A program made the translations under genes and the position numbers. From positions 186,001-250,000 of the forward strand of contig NZ_VCHQ01000005.1 of the NCBI RefSeq assembly GCF_005860775.1: a stretch of DNA of 64,000 nucleotides. The letters run 5' to 3'. Positions 20,180 through 29,342 of the stretch are shown piece after piece (position 1 is the stretch's first letter; every line of letters starts with the position of its first letter). Origin of the DNA: Klebsiella indica (lineage in GTDB: Bacteria; Pseudomonadota; Gammaproteobacteria; Enterobacterales; Enterobacteriaceae). Below the pieces are notes generated by a model. The model saw only the letters and a list, made by a program, of their open reading frames with translations, had not been told where the DNA came from and made no database searches.

Positions 20180-20983
20180 TTAAAGCCCTGACCTGCGTGG
20201 CGGGTTGTACACCGTGCCATCGCCAATATTAATACCCAACTGCGCAGAGATTTTTTTGGCGATAATTTCAATATCAAAGGCGGCTGCGGAGGAAGAATTA
20301 AAGTCAAGAATCGATTTCTGGGACGCATTTGCCTCCACCACGCTTTCATCGCGATGGATAATGCCCAGCAGATGGTCACCCAGCTTTTGTTCCATTAACG
20401 CGGTGACATCGCGACTCACCTGACGGCGGCTATCGCTCTGGTTAATCACAAAATAGTGCCCGTGCTTATCGTTGAGTTCGCCGCCGGTCAGGCGCTGTTT
20501 TTCGACATGCGACAGCACGGACATCGATGCGGTATCCGCCAGCAGCGGTATCAGATGCATATCCGCAAGGGGGGTCAACGCCGTCAGCGCCGGGGAAGGG
20601 CCCGGCGGCAGATCGGCGATAATAATCAGCCCCGGATAATTGAGCAGTGCAGCCAGGCCGCGCGTCAGAAAGTGCTCGTCATGAACCAAATGCTCATCAA
20701 AAGCCACGCGCTGAGCCGGACTCACCTCACCATAGGGTAAGACAAAAATATTACTGCCGGCGCTCAGTACGCACTGGCTCCAGTCGTGGAGTTCCAGCGC
20801 TTTCGCCACATAGCCGCGTTCATCGCTAAGAGGAACGCCAAAATGCAGACGCAGAGCGTTCTGCACATCAAAATCAAGGGCCAGAACTTTACTCCCCGCT
20901 CTGGCCAACGCCCAGGCCAGGTTTGCCGCGAGGGTCGTTTTGCCTACGCCGCCTTTCGGAGAACAGACACAAATCAACGGCAT
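20180..20983 (-). CDS. bcsQ: BcsQ, ParA/MinD-like ATPase of the cellulose operon
   Basis: A cytosolic P-loop ATPase of the SIMIBI class. The 267 residues open with a deviant Walker A motif KGGVGKTT (signature Lys10, P-loop Lys15), and LALDFDVQNALRLHFG follows as the MinD-type switch. Walker B-like IIIADLPPG is at about residue 117. BcsQ helps place and assemble the synthase, in E. coli at the cell pole. The 3' end of bcsO overlaps its start by 10 bp. In E. coli the small gene bcsR precedes bcsQ; here bcsO takes that place. The C-terminal extension past SAQLGINIG is short and proline/arginine-rich. Confidence 0.93.
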   Translation of the reverse strand: MPLICVCSPKGGVGKTTLAANLAWALARAGSKVLALDFDVQNALRLHFGVPLSDERGYVAKALELHDWSQCVLSAGSNIFVLPYGEVSPAQRVAFDEHLVHDEHFLTRGLAALLNYPGLIIIADLPPGPSPALTALTPLADMHLIPLLADTASMSVLSHVEKQRLTGGELNDKHGHYFVINQSDSRRQVSRDVTALMEQKLGDHLLGIIHRDESVVEANASQKSILDFNSSSAAAFDIEIIAKKISAQLGINIGDGTVYNPPRRSGL

Positions 20984-21555
20984 GTTGCAATCCTTTCTAA
21001 GAGTGATTTCAGAGGCTGATCTTTACCTTTCGCTACCGGCCCGGCCGTCACCGTTTGCGTCGCGAAGAGATGGGCGAAGCCTCCCGTCGTCGATGTTATC
21101 GCCGGGCGAGATCTGATTGCGGGCGCAGGCACGCGGGGCGGTGTCGGTTGAGACATCACCGCCTGGGTAACAGGCTCAGGCGCCGTGACGTTTTCCTGCA
21201 CAACCGTTTCAACGGCAGCCGGTTCGGAGGTCTCCGTCACCGAAACAGGCTGCGCTGATGCCGCGACAGGTTCAGGAGCCGTTGCCACCGGAGCAACCAA
21301 CGATGGCGAAGGTACGGCCTGAACGGGGTGACTTTCAACGCGAGTAAACGTATCGACAGAAACCAACTGCGGTGAGGGAAGTGAAACGGTCTCAGCCATC
21401 GCTAAAGTAGGTTCTTCCGTTACGGGCATAAGCTGATTGAGGATAGCCCAATCCCCTTTTTCACCAACGGCGGTTTCTGATGAAAGGTCCTTGAATTGTA
21501 AACGCTGTGTTCGCGTTTTTTCCTTGAAGCGCTGTAAGTCATCATAATGGTTCAT
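20974..21555 (-). CDS. bcsO: BcsO-like proline/valine-rich cellulose biosynthesis protein
   Basis: About 193 residues and the first gene of the operon. The N-terminus (MNHYDDLQRFKEKTRTQRLQ, then GDWAILNQLMP) and C-terminus (GGFAHLFATQT and PLKSLLERIATC) look ordered, while residues 45-150 are a low-complexity Pro/Val/Ala/Glu/Thr stretch. This two-anchor arrangement with a disordered middle fits the BcsO family of bcsD-containing operons. In acetobacteria a comparable proline-rich protein (BcsH/CcpAx) organises BcsD filaments, and I infer a similar scaffold role. ATG at 21555 has GAGG six bases upstream, better than the ATG at 21567. It overlaps bcsQ by 10 bp. Family recognition is moderately secure; the function is inferred. 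Confidence 0.75.
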   Translation of the reverse strand: MNHYDDLQRFKEKTRTQRLQFKDLSSETAVGEKGDWAILNQLMPVTEEPTLAMAETVSLPSPQLVSVDTFTRVESHPVQAVPSPSLVAPVATAPEPVAASAQPVSVTETSEPAAVETVVQENVTAPEPVTQAVMSQPTPPRVPAPAIRSRPAITSTTGGFAHLFATQTVTAGPVAKGKDQPLKSLLERIATCR

Positions 21556-22605
21556 CGATAACCTCATGATTTTAAATATATCATATTTTTAATCTGTTTT
21601 AATTGTCATTCAACGCCGCTAAAGCATAGAGACATTTTCTGGCAAACCGCCACGTCGTTGGCGGGCCAGGGACCCGGTCCATCCTTGCGCTGCATCGTTA
21701 CTGGTTGCCACTTCGCGACATGCGAATCCGTTGCTGACAGATTTGCCGCTCATTGCGGTCAGTCACTCTCTCTGTTGCCGTTTTGATGCATCAGGGAGTT
21801 TTATAAAGAGTTTATTTAGACCCTTACCCGGCGTTATGTCCGCCACCTTACGCTAACGTTAATATGAGGTTAATTGTTTTGAATAAGTCAGGCTGGGTGT
21901 CATTTCATCGCGATAATACAGCTACACTATCAATTCTTTTTCAAAATCATAGTCCCATTTTTTGGGTGGCTGCGTTGTCTATCTCGTGCGTACCCTCTGC
22001 CAGGCGATTAGCATAGGGGCGTTTTTATACTACCGACAGGCTTTGTTGAATAAATCAGATTTCAAACAAGTCTCCCTGTCAGAAGTCCGACTCTCTGCGC
22101 AAGTCAGCCGATAGCCGTTAAAATTCGTTGCCGACGAATTGTTACTTACCTACCGTCGTGACGTATCCTCAATAATTTTATATACCCGTCATACTTCAAG
22201 TTGCTTATGCGTTGGCTACACTCACTCCAGTCACATCGTTATCTATGCTCCTGGGGACTCACGCCCTTGCCGCCTTTAAGCAACGCGAATTATTTAGGGT
22301 ATAGATAAACTTTTAAATTAAGCGTAATGCACACCTGCAGAATACTAAAGCGCGTTCATTTTAATATTTTTTGATCTTAATCCGCCATATTTAATCAGGG
22401 TAAATTATCGTCATACCCGCAGCGTCTGGACAGCCCGGGGAGGTTTTGCTCCCCCGGACTCCACTGCGGCTACCGCGTCCCCACATACCGTCATTCAGGC
22501 GGAATTAGCGGCCCTCGCCTGACCGCCAATAAAGCCGATAACGCAACTGAACAGGCTAACCTGACCAACATTCAGTCCGGTTCGCCAGTTTTATCTCCGA
22601 CTGCA
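21556..22605. other. 1.05-kb stretch without a recognisable gene between bcsO and dppF
   Basis: In E. coli this position holds bcsR, bcsE, bcsF, bcsG and a few further genes. Here I find no open frame of note. The bcs promoter must lie in the part next to 21556, an ERIC element occupies 22181-22303, and a GC-rich stem with arms GGGGAG and CTCCCC lies near 22437-22454. The frame around 22480-22600 is open but has no start or family resemblance. Confidence 0.6.
22181..22303. repeat. ERIC element
   Basis: About 123 bp starts TATACCCGTCATACTTCAAG and ends GAATTATTTAGGGTATA, with the core CACTCCAGTCA...CTCCTGGGGACTCACG. Same family as 5934-6059, in the same orientation, within the gene-free stretch before bcsO. 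Confidence 0.9.
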
Positions 22606-23619
22606 TTACGCCAGCGGCTTCTCTCCATTGAGATCCTGATCGACCGCAAAACAGGCCACCAGTTGACCATTATAATCCTTCAACTGCGGCTGTAGTTGGG
22701 TACATGGGCCGAAACGGCGGCGACAGCGGGCGTTAAACGCACAGCCCGGCGGCGGGCTCAGCGGGCTCGGCAGTTCGCCAGTCAGCTTAATACGCTCACG
22801 GCGATCATCCGGGTTCAGGCGCGGTGTCGCCGACAATAGCGCCTGAGTATACGGATGCTGCGGATTATTAAAGATTTGATCCTTCGACCCTTTCTCCACG
22901 CAGCGGCCTAAATACATCACCATCACTTCATCAGCGATGTGCTCCACGACCGACAGGTCGTGGGAGATAAATACGTAAGACAGCCCCAGTTCCTGCTGCA
23001 AATCCATCATCAGATTCAGCACCTGCGCACGTACCGACACATCCAGTGCGGAAACCGGCTCATCGGCAATCACCACGTCCGGGTCCAGCATCAGACCGCG
23101 GGCGATAGCGATACGCTGACGCTGCCCGCCTGAGAACATATGCGGATAACGGTCATAATGTTCCGTTTTCAGGCCCACCTTCGCCATCATCGCCAGTGCT
23201 TTCTCACGGCGCTGCGCCTGGCTCAGCGACGTATTGATCCGCAGCGGTTCTTCGAGAATCTGCCCGACCTTTTTTCGCGGATTCAACGAACCGTAGGGGT
23301 TCTGGAACACTATCTGGATTTTCTGCCGACGCAGTTTCTGCGCGTGCGGATCGCGCTTAAGCAGGTTCTGCCCCTGATAATAGAGCTCACCGCTGGTGGG
23401 GGTTTCAATCATCGTCAGCAGACGGCCAAGCGTTGACTTCCCACAGCCGGATTCACCGACAACCGCCAGCGTTTTACCCCGCTCAAGGGTGAACGAGACG
23501 CCATCCAGCGCTTTTACCAGACGTTCCTGCGAGAAAAGCCCCTTCTTCACAGGGTAGTGTTTTTTCAAATCGGTGGCCAGCAACAGCGGCTGTTGCGTGG
23601 TGGCCTCATGCATACTCAT
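22606..23619 (-). CDS. dppF: DppF, dipeptide ABC transporter ATPase
   Basis: One of the two ATPases of the dipeptide (and heme/5-aminolevulinate) importer. The 337 residues carry Walker [10 protein letters not shown] near 60, Q-loop QNPYGSLNP, signature MFSGGQRQR, Walker [10 protein letters not shown] and the H-loop SHD. The Cys-containing C-terminal oligopeptide-ABC domain ([10 protein letters not shown]...FGPCT) is present; in related proteins these cysteines bind an iron-sulfur cluster. It matches E. coli DppF apart from the last few residues. The start overlaps dppD by four bases, and it is the last gene of the operon. I see no clear terminator directly after it. Confidence 0.96.
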   Translation of the reverse strand: MSMHEATTQQPLLLATDLKKHYPVKKGLFSQERLVKALDGVSFTLERGKTLAVVGESGCGKSTLGRLLTMIETPTSGELYYQGQNLLKRDPHAQKLRRQKIQIVFQNPYGSLNPRKKVGQILEEPLRINTSLSQAQRREKALAMMAKVGLKTEHYDRYPHMFSGGQRQRIAIARGLMLDPDVVIADEPVSALDVSVRAQVLNLMMDLQQELGLSYVFISHDLSVVEHIADEVMVMYLGRCVEKGSKDQIFNNPQHPYTQALLSATPRLNPDDRRERIKLTGELPSPLSPPPGCAFNARCRRRFGPCTQLQPQLKDYNGQLVACFAVDQDLNGEKPLA

Positions 23620-24599
23620 AGCCCCGGCCTCCCGGCATCATCAAGTGGGTAGTGGCATTTCGACTGGCGTCCGCCGTTAAGCAAGTTCAGTTCAGGTTCT
23701 TCACTACGACATTTGTCGGTCGCATAGGGGCAACGCGGGTTAAGCAGGCAGCCATTCGGGCGATCATATTTTCCCGGCACCACCCCCGGCAGCGAAGCGA
23801 GACGCGCTTTATCCTGAGCAAACTCCGGCAACGCCCGTAGCAGCGCCTGAGTGTACGGATGACGCGGCGCGCGGAAAATGTCTTTCGCATCGCCGGTTTC
23901 CACCACCTGACCGGCGTACATGACGATGATTTTGTGCGCCGCTTCCGCCACCAGCGCCAGATCGTGCGTAATCAGGATCAGCGCCATGTTCTCTTTCTGC
24001 TGCAGTTCCAGCAGTAGTTCGATGATCTGCGCCTGAATGGTGACATCCAGCGCCGTCGTGGGTTCATCGGCAATCAGCAGCTTTGGCCGACAGGCAATGG
24101 CCATCGCAATCATTACGCGCTGACTCATCCCGCCGGACAACTGGTGCGGATAGACATCAAGACGGGAAGCCGGATCGGGAATACCGACCAGCGTCAGCAG
24201 GTCAATTGCCCGCTGCCGACGGGTTTTCTTATTGCCGCCCTGATGCACCTTAATCGCTTCCATGATCTGGAAACCAACGGTGTAGCACGGATTCAGGCTG
24301 GTCATCGGGTCCTGGAAGATCATCGCTACTTCCGCCCCCACCAGGTTGCGACGCTCTTTCTCAGAGATGCGCTGCAAGTCCTGACCGTTAAACGCCAGTT
24401 TTTCCGCCATGACGCGACCCGGGAAATCAATCAGCCCCATAATCGCCAGCGAGCTGACCGATTTCCCAGAGCCGGACTCGCCGACAATCCCGATCACTTC
24501 CCCCTGATCGACACTGTAGCTCACGCGGTCTACGGCGCGGAACGGCGTCCCTTCGTCACCGAAGTGCACCGATAGTTTATTTACATTTAATAACGCCAT
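23616..24599 (-). CDS. dppD: DppD, dipeptide ABC transporter ATPase
   Basis: The partner ATPase of DppF, 327 residues as in E. coli. Walker [10 protein letters not shown], the Q-loop motif [10 protein letters not shown], signature LSGGMSQR and Walker [10 protein letters not shown] are present, followed by THDLALV. The C-terminal region [16 protein letters not shown] holds the four-cysteine pattern of oligopeptide-transport ATPases. The gene starts 10 bp after dppC and overlaps dppF by four bases, so the two ATPases are translationally coupled. All motifs for ATP binding and hydrolysis are intact. Strong similarity to DppF shows only in these motifs, as expected for an old duplicate pair. Confidence 0.96.
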   Translation of the reverse strand: MALLNVNKLSVHFGDEGTPFRAVDRVSYSVDQGEVIGIVGESGSGKSVSSLAIMGLIDFPGRVMAEKLAFNGQDLQRISEKERRNLVGAEVAMIFQDPMTSLNPCYTVGFQIMEAIKVHQGGNKKTRRQRAIDLLTLVGIPDPASRLDVYPHQLSGGMSQRVMIAMAIACRPKLLIADEPTTALDVTIQAQIIELLLELQQKENMALILITHDLALVAEAAHKIIVMYAGQVVETGDAKDIFRAPRHPYTQALLRALPEFAQDKARLASLPGVVPGKYDRPNGCLLNPRCPYATDKCRSEEPELNLLNGGRQSKCHYPLDDAGRPGL

Positions 24600-24609
24600 C
24601 TCGAACCTC

Positions 24610-25512
24610 TTACTGCTTCAGTTTGGGATCGAGCGCGTCACGCAGACCGTCACCCATCAGGTTAAATGCCAGCACCGTCAGCAGGATCGCAATCCCCGGA
24701 AAGGTCACGACCCACCAGGCGCTCTGCGCGAACTGCAACACGTCGGAGAGCATGGTGCCCCACTCCGGCGTCGGCGGCTGCGCACCCATGCCAAGGAAGC
24801 CAAGAGCGGCCATATCGAGAATGGCGTTAGAGAAGCCCAGCGACGCCTGAACGATCAGCGGCGCAAGGCAGTTAGGAAGAATGTTGATGAACATCTGGCG
24901 CATCGCCCCCGCGCCCGCCACCCGCGACGCGGTCACGTAATCGCGGCTCACCTCCACCAGTACCGCCGCGCGCGTCAGACGCACGTAGTGCGGCAAGGCG
25001 ACAAACGTCAGCGCCAGCGAAGCATTCACAATAGAGGGACCGAAGATGGCCACCAGCACCAGCGCCAGCAGCAGGCTCGGCAACGCCAGCATGATATCAA
25101 CGATGCGCATGATGATGGCGTCAACGACGCCGCCGAAATAGCCGGCCACCAGGCCGAGCACCACGCCAAGAATCAGCGATAGCACCACGACCAGACAACC
25201 AACCAACAGAGACAGGCGCGCGCCGTACATCAGGCGCGACAGGATATCGCGGCCAACATCATCGGTGCCGAGCAGATGCGACATACTCCCACCGTCCTGC
25301 CAGAACGGCGGCGCCAGCAATGTATCGCGGAACTGATCCGCCGGGTTATAGGGCGCAATGACGTTGGCAAACACGGCAATAATGATCATCGCCATGACGT
25401 AGACCAGCCCAATGACGGCGCCTTTGTTGCGTTTAAAATAGTGCCAGAACTCCTGCAGAGGGGTCATCGGCACCGGTGCGGCGACAATTTTATTTTCAGT
25501 AACGTGTGACAT
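24610..25512 (-). CDS. dppC: DppC, dipeptide ABC transporter permease
   Basis: An inner-membrane permease of 300 residues with a cytoplasmic N-terminus, a first helix at about 33-53 and five more in the binding-protein-dependent transport domain. The EAA loop that docks the ATPases reads [20 protein letters not shown]. The periplasmic segment [22 protein letters not shown] is typical of OppC/DppC proteins. It lies between dppB (9-bp gap) and dppD (10-bp gap) in the standard order A-B-C-D-F. Nothing unusual is visible, and length and sequence match the E. coli protein closely. Confidence 0.96.
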   Translation of the reverse strand: MSHVTENKIVAAPVPMTPLQEFWHYFKRNKGAVIGLVYVMAMIIIAVFANVIAPYNPADQFRDTLLAPPFWQDGGSMSHLLGTDDVGRDILSRLMYGARLSLLVGCLVVVLSLILGVVLGLVAGYFGGVVDAIIMRIVDIMLALPSLLLALVLVAIFGPSIVNASLALTFVALPHYVRLTRAAVLVEVSRDYVTASRVAGAGAMRQMFINILPNCLAPLIVQASLGFSNAILDMAALGFLGMGAQPPTPEWGTMLSDVLQFAQSAWWVVTFPGIAILLTVLAFNLMGDGLRDALDPKLKQ

Positions 25513-25521
25513 GATGGCCCC

Positions 25522-26541
25522 TTACTTCTTATGCCGGATACGCGGGTTCACCACGCCATACAACAGATCGACCAGCAGGTTGACGAGAATAATCATCGTT
25601 GCCACCAGCAGTACCCCGCCCTGCACCACCGGATAGTCGCGGCGCTGCAGCGCGTCAATCAGCCAGCGACCGAGGCCCGGCCAGGAGAAGATCGTTTCTG
25701 TCAGGATAGCCCCCGCCAGCAGCGTACCAACCTGCAACCCAATCACCGTAACCACCGGCAACATTGCGTTACGTAGCGCATGAACGACGATCACCCGCAT
25801 ACGCGTCAGACCTTTCGCACGCGCGGTGCGGATATAATCCTCACCCAACACTTCCAGCATTGATGAACGGGTCATTCGTACAATCACCGCCAGCGGGATA
25901 GTGCCCAGCACCACCGCCGGTAGGATCATGTGCATCAGCGCATCGATAAAATCCCCCGGCTCCCCCCAAATCGCGGTATCAATCAGCATAAAGCCGGTTA
26001 GCGGCAGGGTATCGTCAAGGAAAACGGTATCGCTGATGCGCCCGGAGACCGGCGTCAGATTGAGCTGTACCGAAACCAGCATAATCAGCATCATGCCCCA
26101 CCAGAAGATAGGCATGGAATAACCGGTCAGCGCGAGGCCGACTGAGGCGTGGTCGAAGATAGAACCGCGTTTGACCGCCGCCAACACGCCCACCGGGATC
26201 CCGACGATGACGGCGAAAATCATTGCGCAAATGCCCAGTTCCATCGTCGCCTTAAAGCGCGGCACGAACTCATCCCATACGGGAATACGGCTTTTCAGCG
26301 AGATGCCTAAATCACCGTGCATCACACCCCAAATATAGTGAACGTACTGTTGCCACAGCGGCTTATTAAGGCCCATTTCGGCCAGTAGCTGTGCGTGACG
26401 TTCAGGGGAAATACCACGTTCACCCGCCATAATCATCACCGGATCGCCGGGGATCATATGAACGAAGGCAAAAGTGAGAAGGGTAATACCGATAAATGTC
26501 GGGATGACAAGTCCCAAACGTCGGAGAATGAACTGCAACAT
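25522..26541 (-). CDS. dppB: DppB, dipeptide ABC transporter permease
   Basis: The second permease, 339 residues from ATG at 26541 (MLQFILRRLGLVIPTFIGIT), equal in length to E. coli DppB. The open frame extends 25 codons upstream into non-coding sequence, which I do not accept as protein. The EAA loop is RTARAKGLTRMRVIVVHALRN, and the N-terminal OppB-type helix with VHMIPGDPV follows the start. It is separated from dppA by about 194 bp that contain a REP pair, a common place for such elements, where they can lower expression of the distal genes relative to the abundant binding protein. Confidence 0.95.
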   Translation of the reverse strand: MLQFILRRLGLVIPTFIGITLLTFAFVHMIPGDPVMIMAGERGISPERHAQLLAEMGLNKPLWQQYVHYIWGVMHGDLGISLKSRIPVWDEFVPRFKATMELGICAMIFAVIVGIPVGVLAAVKRGSIFDHASVGLALTGYSMPIFWWGMMLIMLVSVQLNLTPVSGRISDTVFLDDTLPLTGFMLIDTAIWGEPGDFIDALMHMILPAVVLGTIPLAVIVRMTRSSMLEVLGEDYIRTARAKGLTRMRVIVVHALRNAMLPVVTVIGLQVGTLLAGAILTETIFSWPGLGRWLIDALQRRDYPVVQGGVLLVATMIILVNLLVDLLYGVVNPRIRHKK

Positions 26542-26641
26542 AACCCGGATTCTCTTTAGTGACGGCCCGTCTGGTGACAGGACGTCTGTATTGCTCACAG
26601 ATTTTATCCCACGCATACACCACTGCGGGGTAAAGCATTAC

Positions 26642-26705
26642 GCCAGATGGCGCCGCGCCAGTCCGGCCTGTTACGGTAGGACCGGGTAAGCGCGGCGCCG
26701 CAGGC
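26642..26705. repeat. REP pair (BIME) between dppA and dppB
   Basis: GCCAGATGGCGCCGC...GTCCGGCCTG and the inverted partner GTAGGACCGGGTAAGCGCGG...GCAGGC resemble the two inverted units of a palindromic BIME. Placement within an operon after a highly expressed first gene suggests mRNA 3'-end protection of dppA. Confidence 0.75.
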
Positions 26706-26735
26706 ATGGGGTGTCAAAGCACCCCTGACTTTTAA

Positions 26736-28343
26736 TTATTCAATAGAGACGTTATCGAAGTGGTGTTTACCCAGTGGATCAACCACATAGCCTTTGACCT
26801 CTTTACGTACAGGCTCATACACGGTGGAGTGAGCAATGATCAATGCCGGGGCCTGGTCATGCATCACCACCTGAGCCTGTTTGTACAGCTCAACGCGTTT
26901 GTTGTGGTCGTCGGTAGCGCGGGCCGGTTGAATCAGGTCTTCAAACGGCTTGTAGCACCAGCGGGAGTAGTTAGAACCGTCTTTTGCCGCAGCGCAGCTG
27001 AACAGGGTCGCGAAGAAGTTATCCGGGTCCCCATTGTCACCGGTCCAGCCCATCATCACGGTCTGATGCTCGCCCGCTTTCGCGCGTTTCAGGTATTCGC
27101 CCCACTCGTAGGTGACGATCTTAGCTTTGACGCCAACTTTTGCCCAGTCAGCCTGAATCATCTCAGCCATACGGCGTGCGTTCGGGTTGTACGGACGCTG
27201 CACCGGCATCGCCCACAGGTCAATACTGAAGCCTTTTTCCAGGCCCGCTTCTTTCAGCAGCGCTTTCGCTTTCTCTGGATCGTAGGTGTAGTCTTTAACA
27301 TCGTTGTTATAGCCCCACATGGTCGGCGGGATCAGGTTCTTCGCAGCCTGACCCGCGCCCTGGTAAACGGCTTTGATAATCGCTTCTTTATTGACGGCAT
27401 AGGTCAGCGCCTGACGAACCCTCACATCATCCAGCGGTTTCTTCTCAGTATTGAAAGAGAGATAGCCTACGTTCAGGCCAGGCTGTTCCATCAAGGTGAT
27501 GTTTTTGTCTTCTTTCATGCGCGCAATATCTGCCGGGTTCGGATACGGCATGATCTGGCATTCATTTTTTTGCAGCTTAGCGTAGCGCACGGAAGCATCA
27601 GGGGTAATTGAGAAGACCAGACGGTCAATCTTCGGCTTAGTACCCCAGTAGCCAGGGAAAGCTTTGTAGAGAATACGGGAGTCTTTCTGGTACTGCACCA
27701 GCTGGAATGGGCCAGTCCCGATGGGGTTCAGGTCCACTTTTTCCGGCGTACCGGCTTTCAGCATGTTATCGGCGTACTCTTTCGACAGAATCGAGGCGAA
27801 GTCCATGGCGAGGTCAGCGAGGAACGGTGACTCCGGGCGGGTCAGTACGAACTGGACGGTATAATCGTCCACTTTCTTCACTTCGCTAATCAGGTCCGGT
27901 AAGCCCATCCCTTCGAAGTATTCATAGCTGCCGCCAGACACCTGATGATATGGATTTTTTGGGTTTTTTTGTCTGTCGAATGAGAAGACAATGTCGTCGG
28001 CGTTCATCGTGCGGGTCGGTTTAAAATCCTTACTGCTCTGCCACTTCACACCTTTACGCAAATGGAAAGTATAGGTTTTGCCATCTGCGCTAACGTCCCA
28101 CTTCTCCGCCAGGCCAGGAATAACTTCCGTCGTACCGGTTTTAAACTCGACCAGTCGATTATAAATCGGCACTGAACTGGCATCATAGGTGGTACCTGAG
28201 GTAAATAGCTGTGGGTTAAAGCCTTCCGGCGAACCTTCAGAACAATAAACCAGGGTTTTCGCTTGTACGCTTGCGGCAACGGTCATGGCCACCAGGCTGA
28301 GACCAAGCTTCAGCATCCCTGATTTTTTCAAGGAAATACTCAT
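26736..28343 (-). CDS. dppA: DppA, periplasmic dipeptide-binding protein
   Basis: The 535-residue periplasmic receptor of the dipeptide importer, also used in E. coli for peptide chemotaxis and heme uptake. The signal peptide (to about VQA) is followed by the SBP_bac_5 fold, with the family pattern TYTFHLRKGVKWQSSKDFKP near residue 90. Length and sequence match E. coli DppA. The ribosome site is TTGGAGCAGAATA before ATG at 28343. It is the first and probably most abundant product of the operon; the REP pair after it would help set that ratio. Confidence 0.97.
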   Translation of the reverse strand: MSISLKKSGMLKLGLSLVAMTVAASVQAKTLVYCSEGSPEGFNPQLFTSGTTYDASSVPIYNRLVEFKTGTTEVIPGLAEKWDVSADGKTYTFHLRKGVKWQSSKDFKPTRTMNADDIVFSFDRQKNPKNPYHQVSGGSYEYFEGMGLPDLISEVKKVDDYTVQFVLTRPESPFLADLAMDFASILSKEYADNMLKAGTPEKVDLNPIGTGPFQLVQYQKDSRILYKAFPGYWGTKPKIDRLVFSITPDASVRYAKLQKNECQIMPYPNPADIARMKEDKNITLMEQPGLNVGYLSFNTEKKPLDDVRVRQALTYAVNKEAIIKAVYQGAGQAAKNLIPPTMWGYNNDVKDYTYDPEKAKALLKEAGLEKGFSIDLWAMPVQRPYNPNARRMAEMIQADWAKVGVKAKIVTYEWGEYLKRAKAGEHQTVMMGWTGDNGDPDNFFATLFSCAAAKDGSNYSRWCYKPFEDLIQPARATDDHNKRVELYKQAQVVMHDQAPALIIAHSTVYEPVRKEVKGYVVDPLGKHHFDNVSIE

Positions 28344-28350
28344 TATTCTG

Positions 28351-28374
28351 CTCCAAATGTGATGTTGTTTGCAT
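28351..28374 (-). promoter_or_regulatory. C/A-rich leader of dppA, probable GcvB target
   Basis: The mRNA-sense leader just before dppA reads CAAACAACATCACATTTGGAG. In E. coli the matching C/A-rich stretch over the ribosome site pairs with the G/U-rich region of the small RNA GcvB, which represses dppA. Conservation of the stretch suggests the same control; the GcvB gene is not in the window. Confidence 0.55.
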
Positions 28375-29111
28375 ATATCCGCCAGACCTTTATTTATTTT
28401 TATTCGTCATATTTCTGACTGCGGAGCGTCAAATCTGGCGCCGTCCCGCAACGAGAACGATGAGAATATACCCGGTCCAGTCGGTGGTGCCCGAAGGCGT
28501 TGAGAGAGATGGGGATTCCTTTCACAAAAACGACTGAGTTGCAGTACGGATTCTCCATGAAATGCCCCTCATGCCCTACAATCTGTCAACAGAATGGGGA
28601 AACGTCAATACATCCAACATGGTTTTATATCCGGGGTGAGAATCAGCAGACAAAGATTAAAAAAAGTTCATAGCGTCATTCCCAGCAGAGAAATTTGTGC
28701 TATCAGCATAAACCCAGAATAAATACCTTTATATTTTTCTACAGGCAGTGATAAGCAATTATGGAAAATGGTAAAAATTTCTTGCGATGTGACCAATATG
28801 TGAGCGATAAATAGCGTGAACGTTAAAACGCACAGCGGAAAATGCTGAAGTTATCCATAAGCTTCGCGAAAAAAGATCGGTATATATATAAAAAAATACA
28901 ATGGAAGATGTCACAAAATCGTGAGCAAATGGCAAAAAGCCGTCGTCGATGGGGTTTTGAGACATTTGCTCCCTTTCTCTGCCTGGCATCCTCTGGAAGT
29001 AGCGCGATATGCCTGCTCGGGAGAGGCTCCAGACGGAGTGAAGCATTTACGCCACGACCCAGGAATTGACTCCCCGGGCACCGTTTTCCGGATTTGCACG
29101 GCGACGGACGC
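28375..29111. other. dppA upstream region, no gene seen
   Basis: About 740 bp contain the dppA promoter region and AT-rich sequence. Open frames here are short, overlap each other on both strands and have no recognisable products. I see no RNA gene. Confidence 0.5.
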
Positions 29112-29140
29112 AAAAAAGCCTGCTCGTTGAGCAGGCTTTT
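29112..29140 (-). terminator. Distal copy of the proK terminator, left duplicate beside the 175-bp element
   Basis: The hairpin arms AAAAGCCTGCTC and GAGCAGGCTTTT are preceded by further A residues. Bases 29114-29140 repeat exactly at 29316-29342, so the two copies bracket the inserted element. The upstream context GCAAAAAAGCC matches the two intact array terminators, suggesting this is the original site. Confidence 0.75.
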
Positions 29141-29315
29141 GAGGCTGATGACAAACCTGATTTAGATATTGTGCTCGCATTTCTGCCGGGTGGCGGCTAT
29201 CGCCTTACCTGGCATGTAAAACCAATAATATCATCATGTTATGGGTTTTTCGTAGGCCCGCGCAAGCGAAGCGCCGCCGGGCAATTCCGGAAAAACGCAC
29301 TTTGTCAGCAATCTG
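29141..29315 (+). mobile_element. 175-bp palindromic element, copy A, inserted in a terminator
   Basis: The element runs from GAGGCTGATGACAAACC to CACTTTGTCAGCAATCTG. It is an imperfect inverted repeat over its whole length: TGCCGGGTGGCGG near 29183 pairs with the CGCCGCCGGGCA region near 29272, the ends share TGACAAA inverted, and the centre is near TATCATCATG. It codes for nothing plausible. A second copy lies at 46506-46680 in opposite orientation, identical except for one base (C here, T there, at about 29203). Both copies sit directly between two copies of a terminator hairpin. This is best read as a small non-autonomous mobile sequence with terminator-length target duplication. Confidence 0.8.
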
Positions 29316-29342
29316 AAAAGCCTGCTCGTTGAGCAGGCTTTT
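29316..29342 (-). terminator. Right duplicate of the proK-type terminator beside the 175-bp element
   Basis: An exact 27-base copy of 29114-29140. Directly upstream are the last bases of the element (GCAATCTG), and directly downstream the first 167-bp array unit begins with CGAATC. Confidence 0.75.

Noticed and set aside
22480-22605. Open frame reading into the end of dppF from the intergenic side (contains ANKADNATEQANLTN)
   Set aside because: No start codon with ribosome site, and it continues as antisense of dppF; no family match that I can defend.
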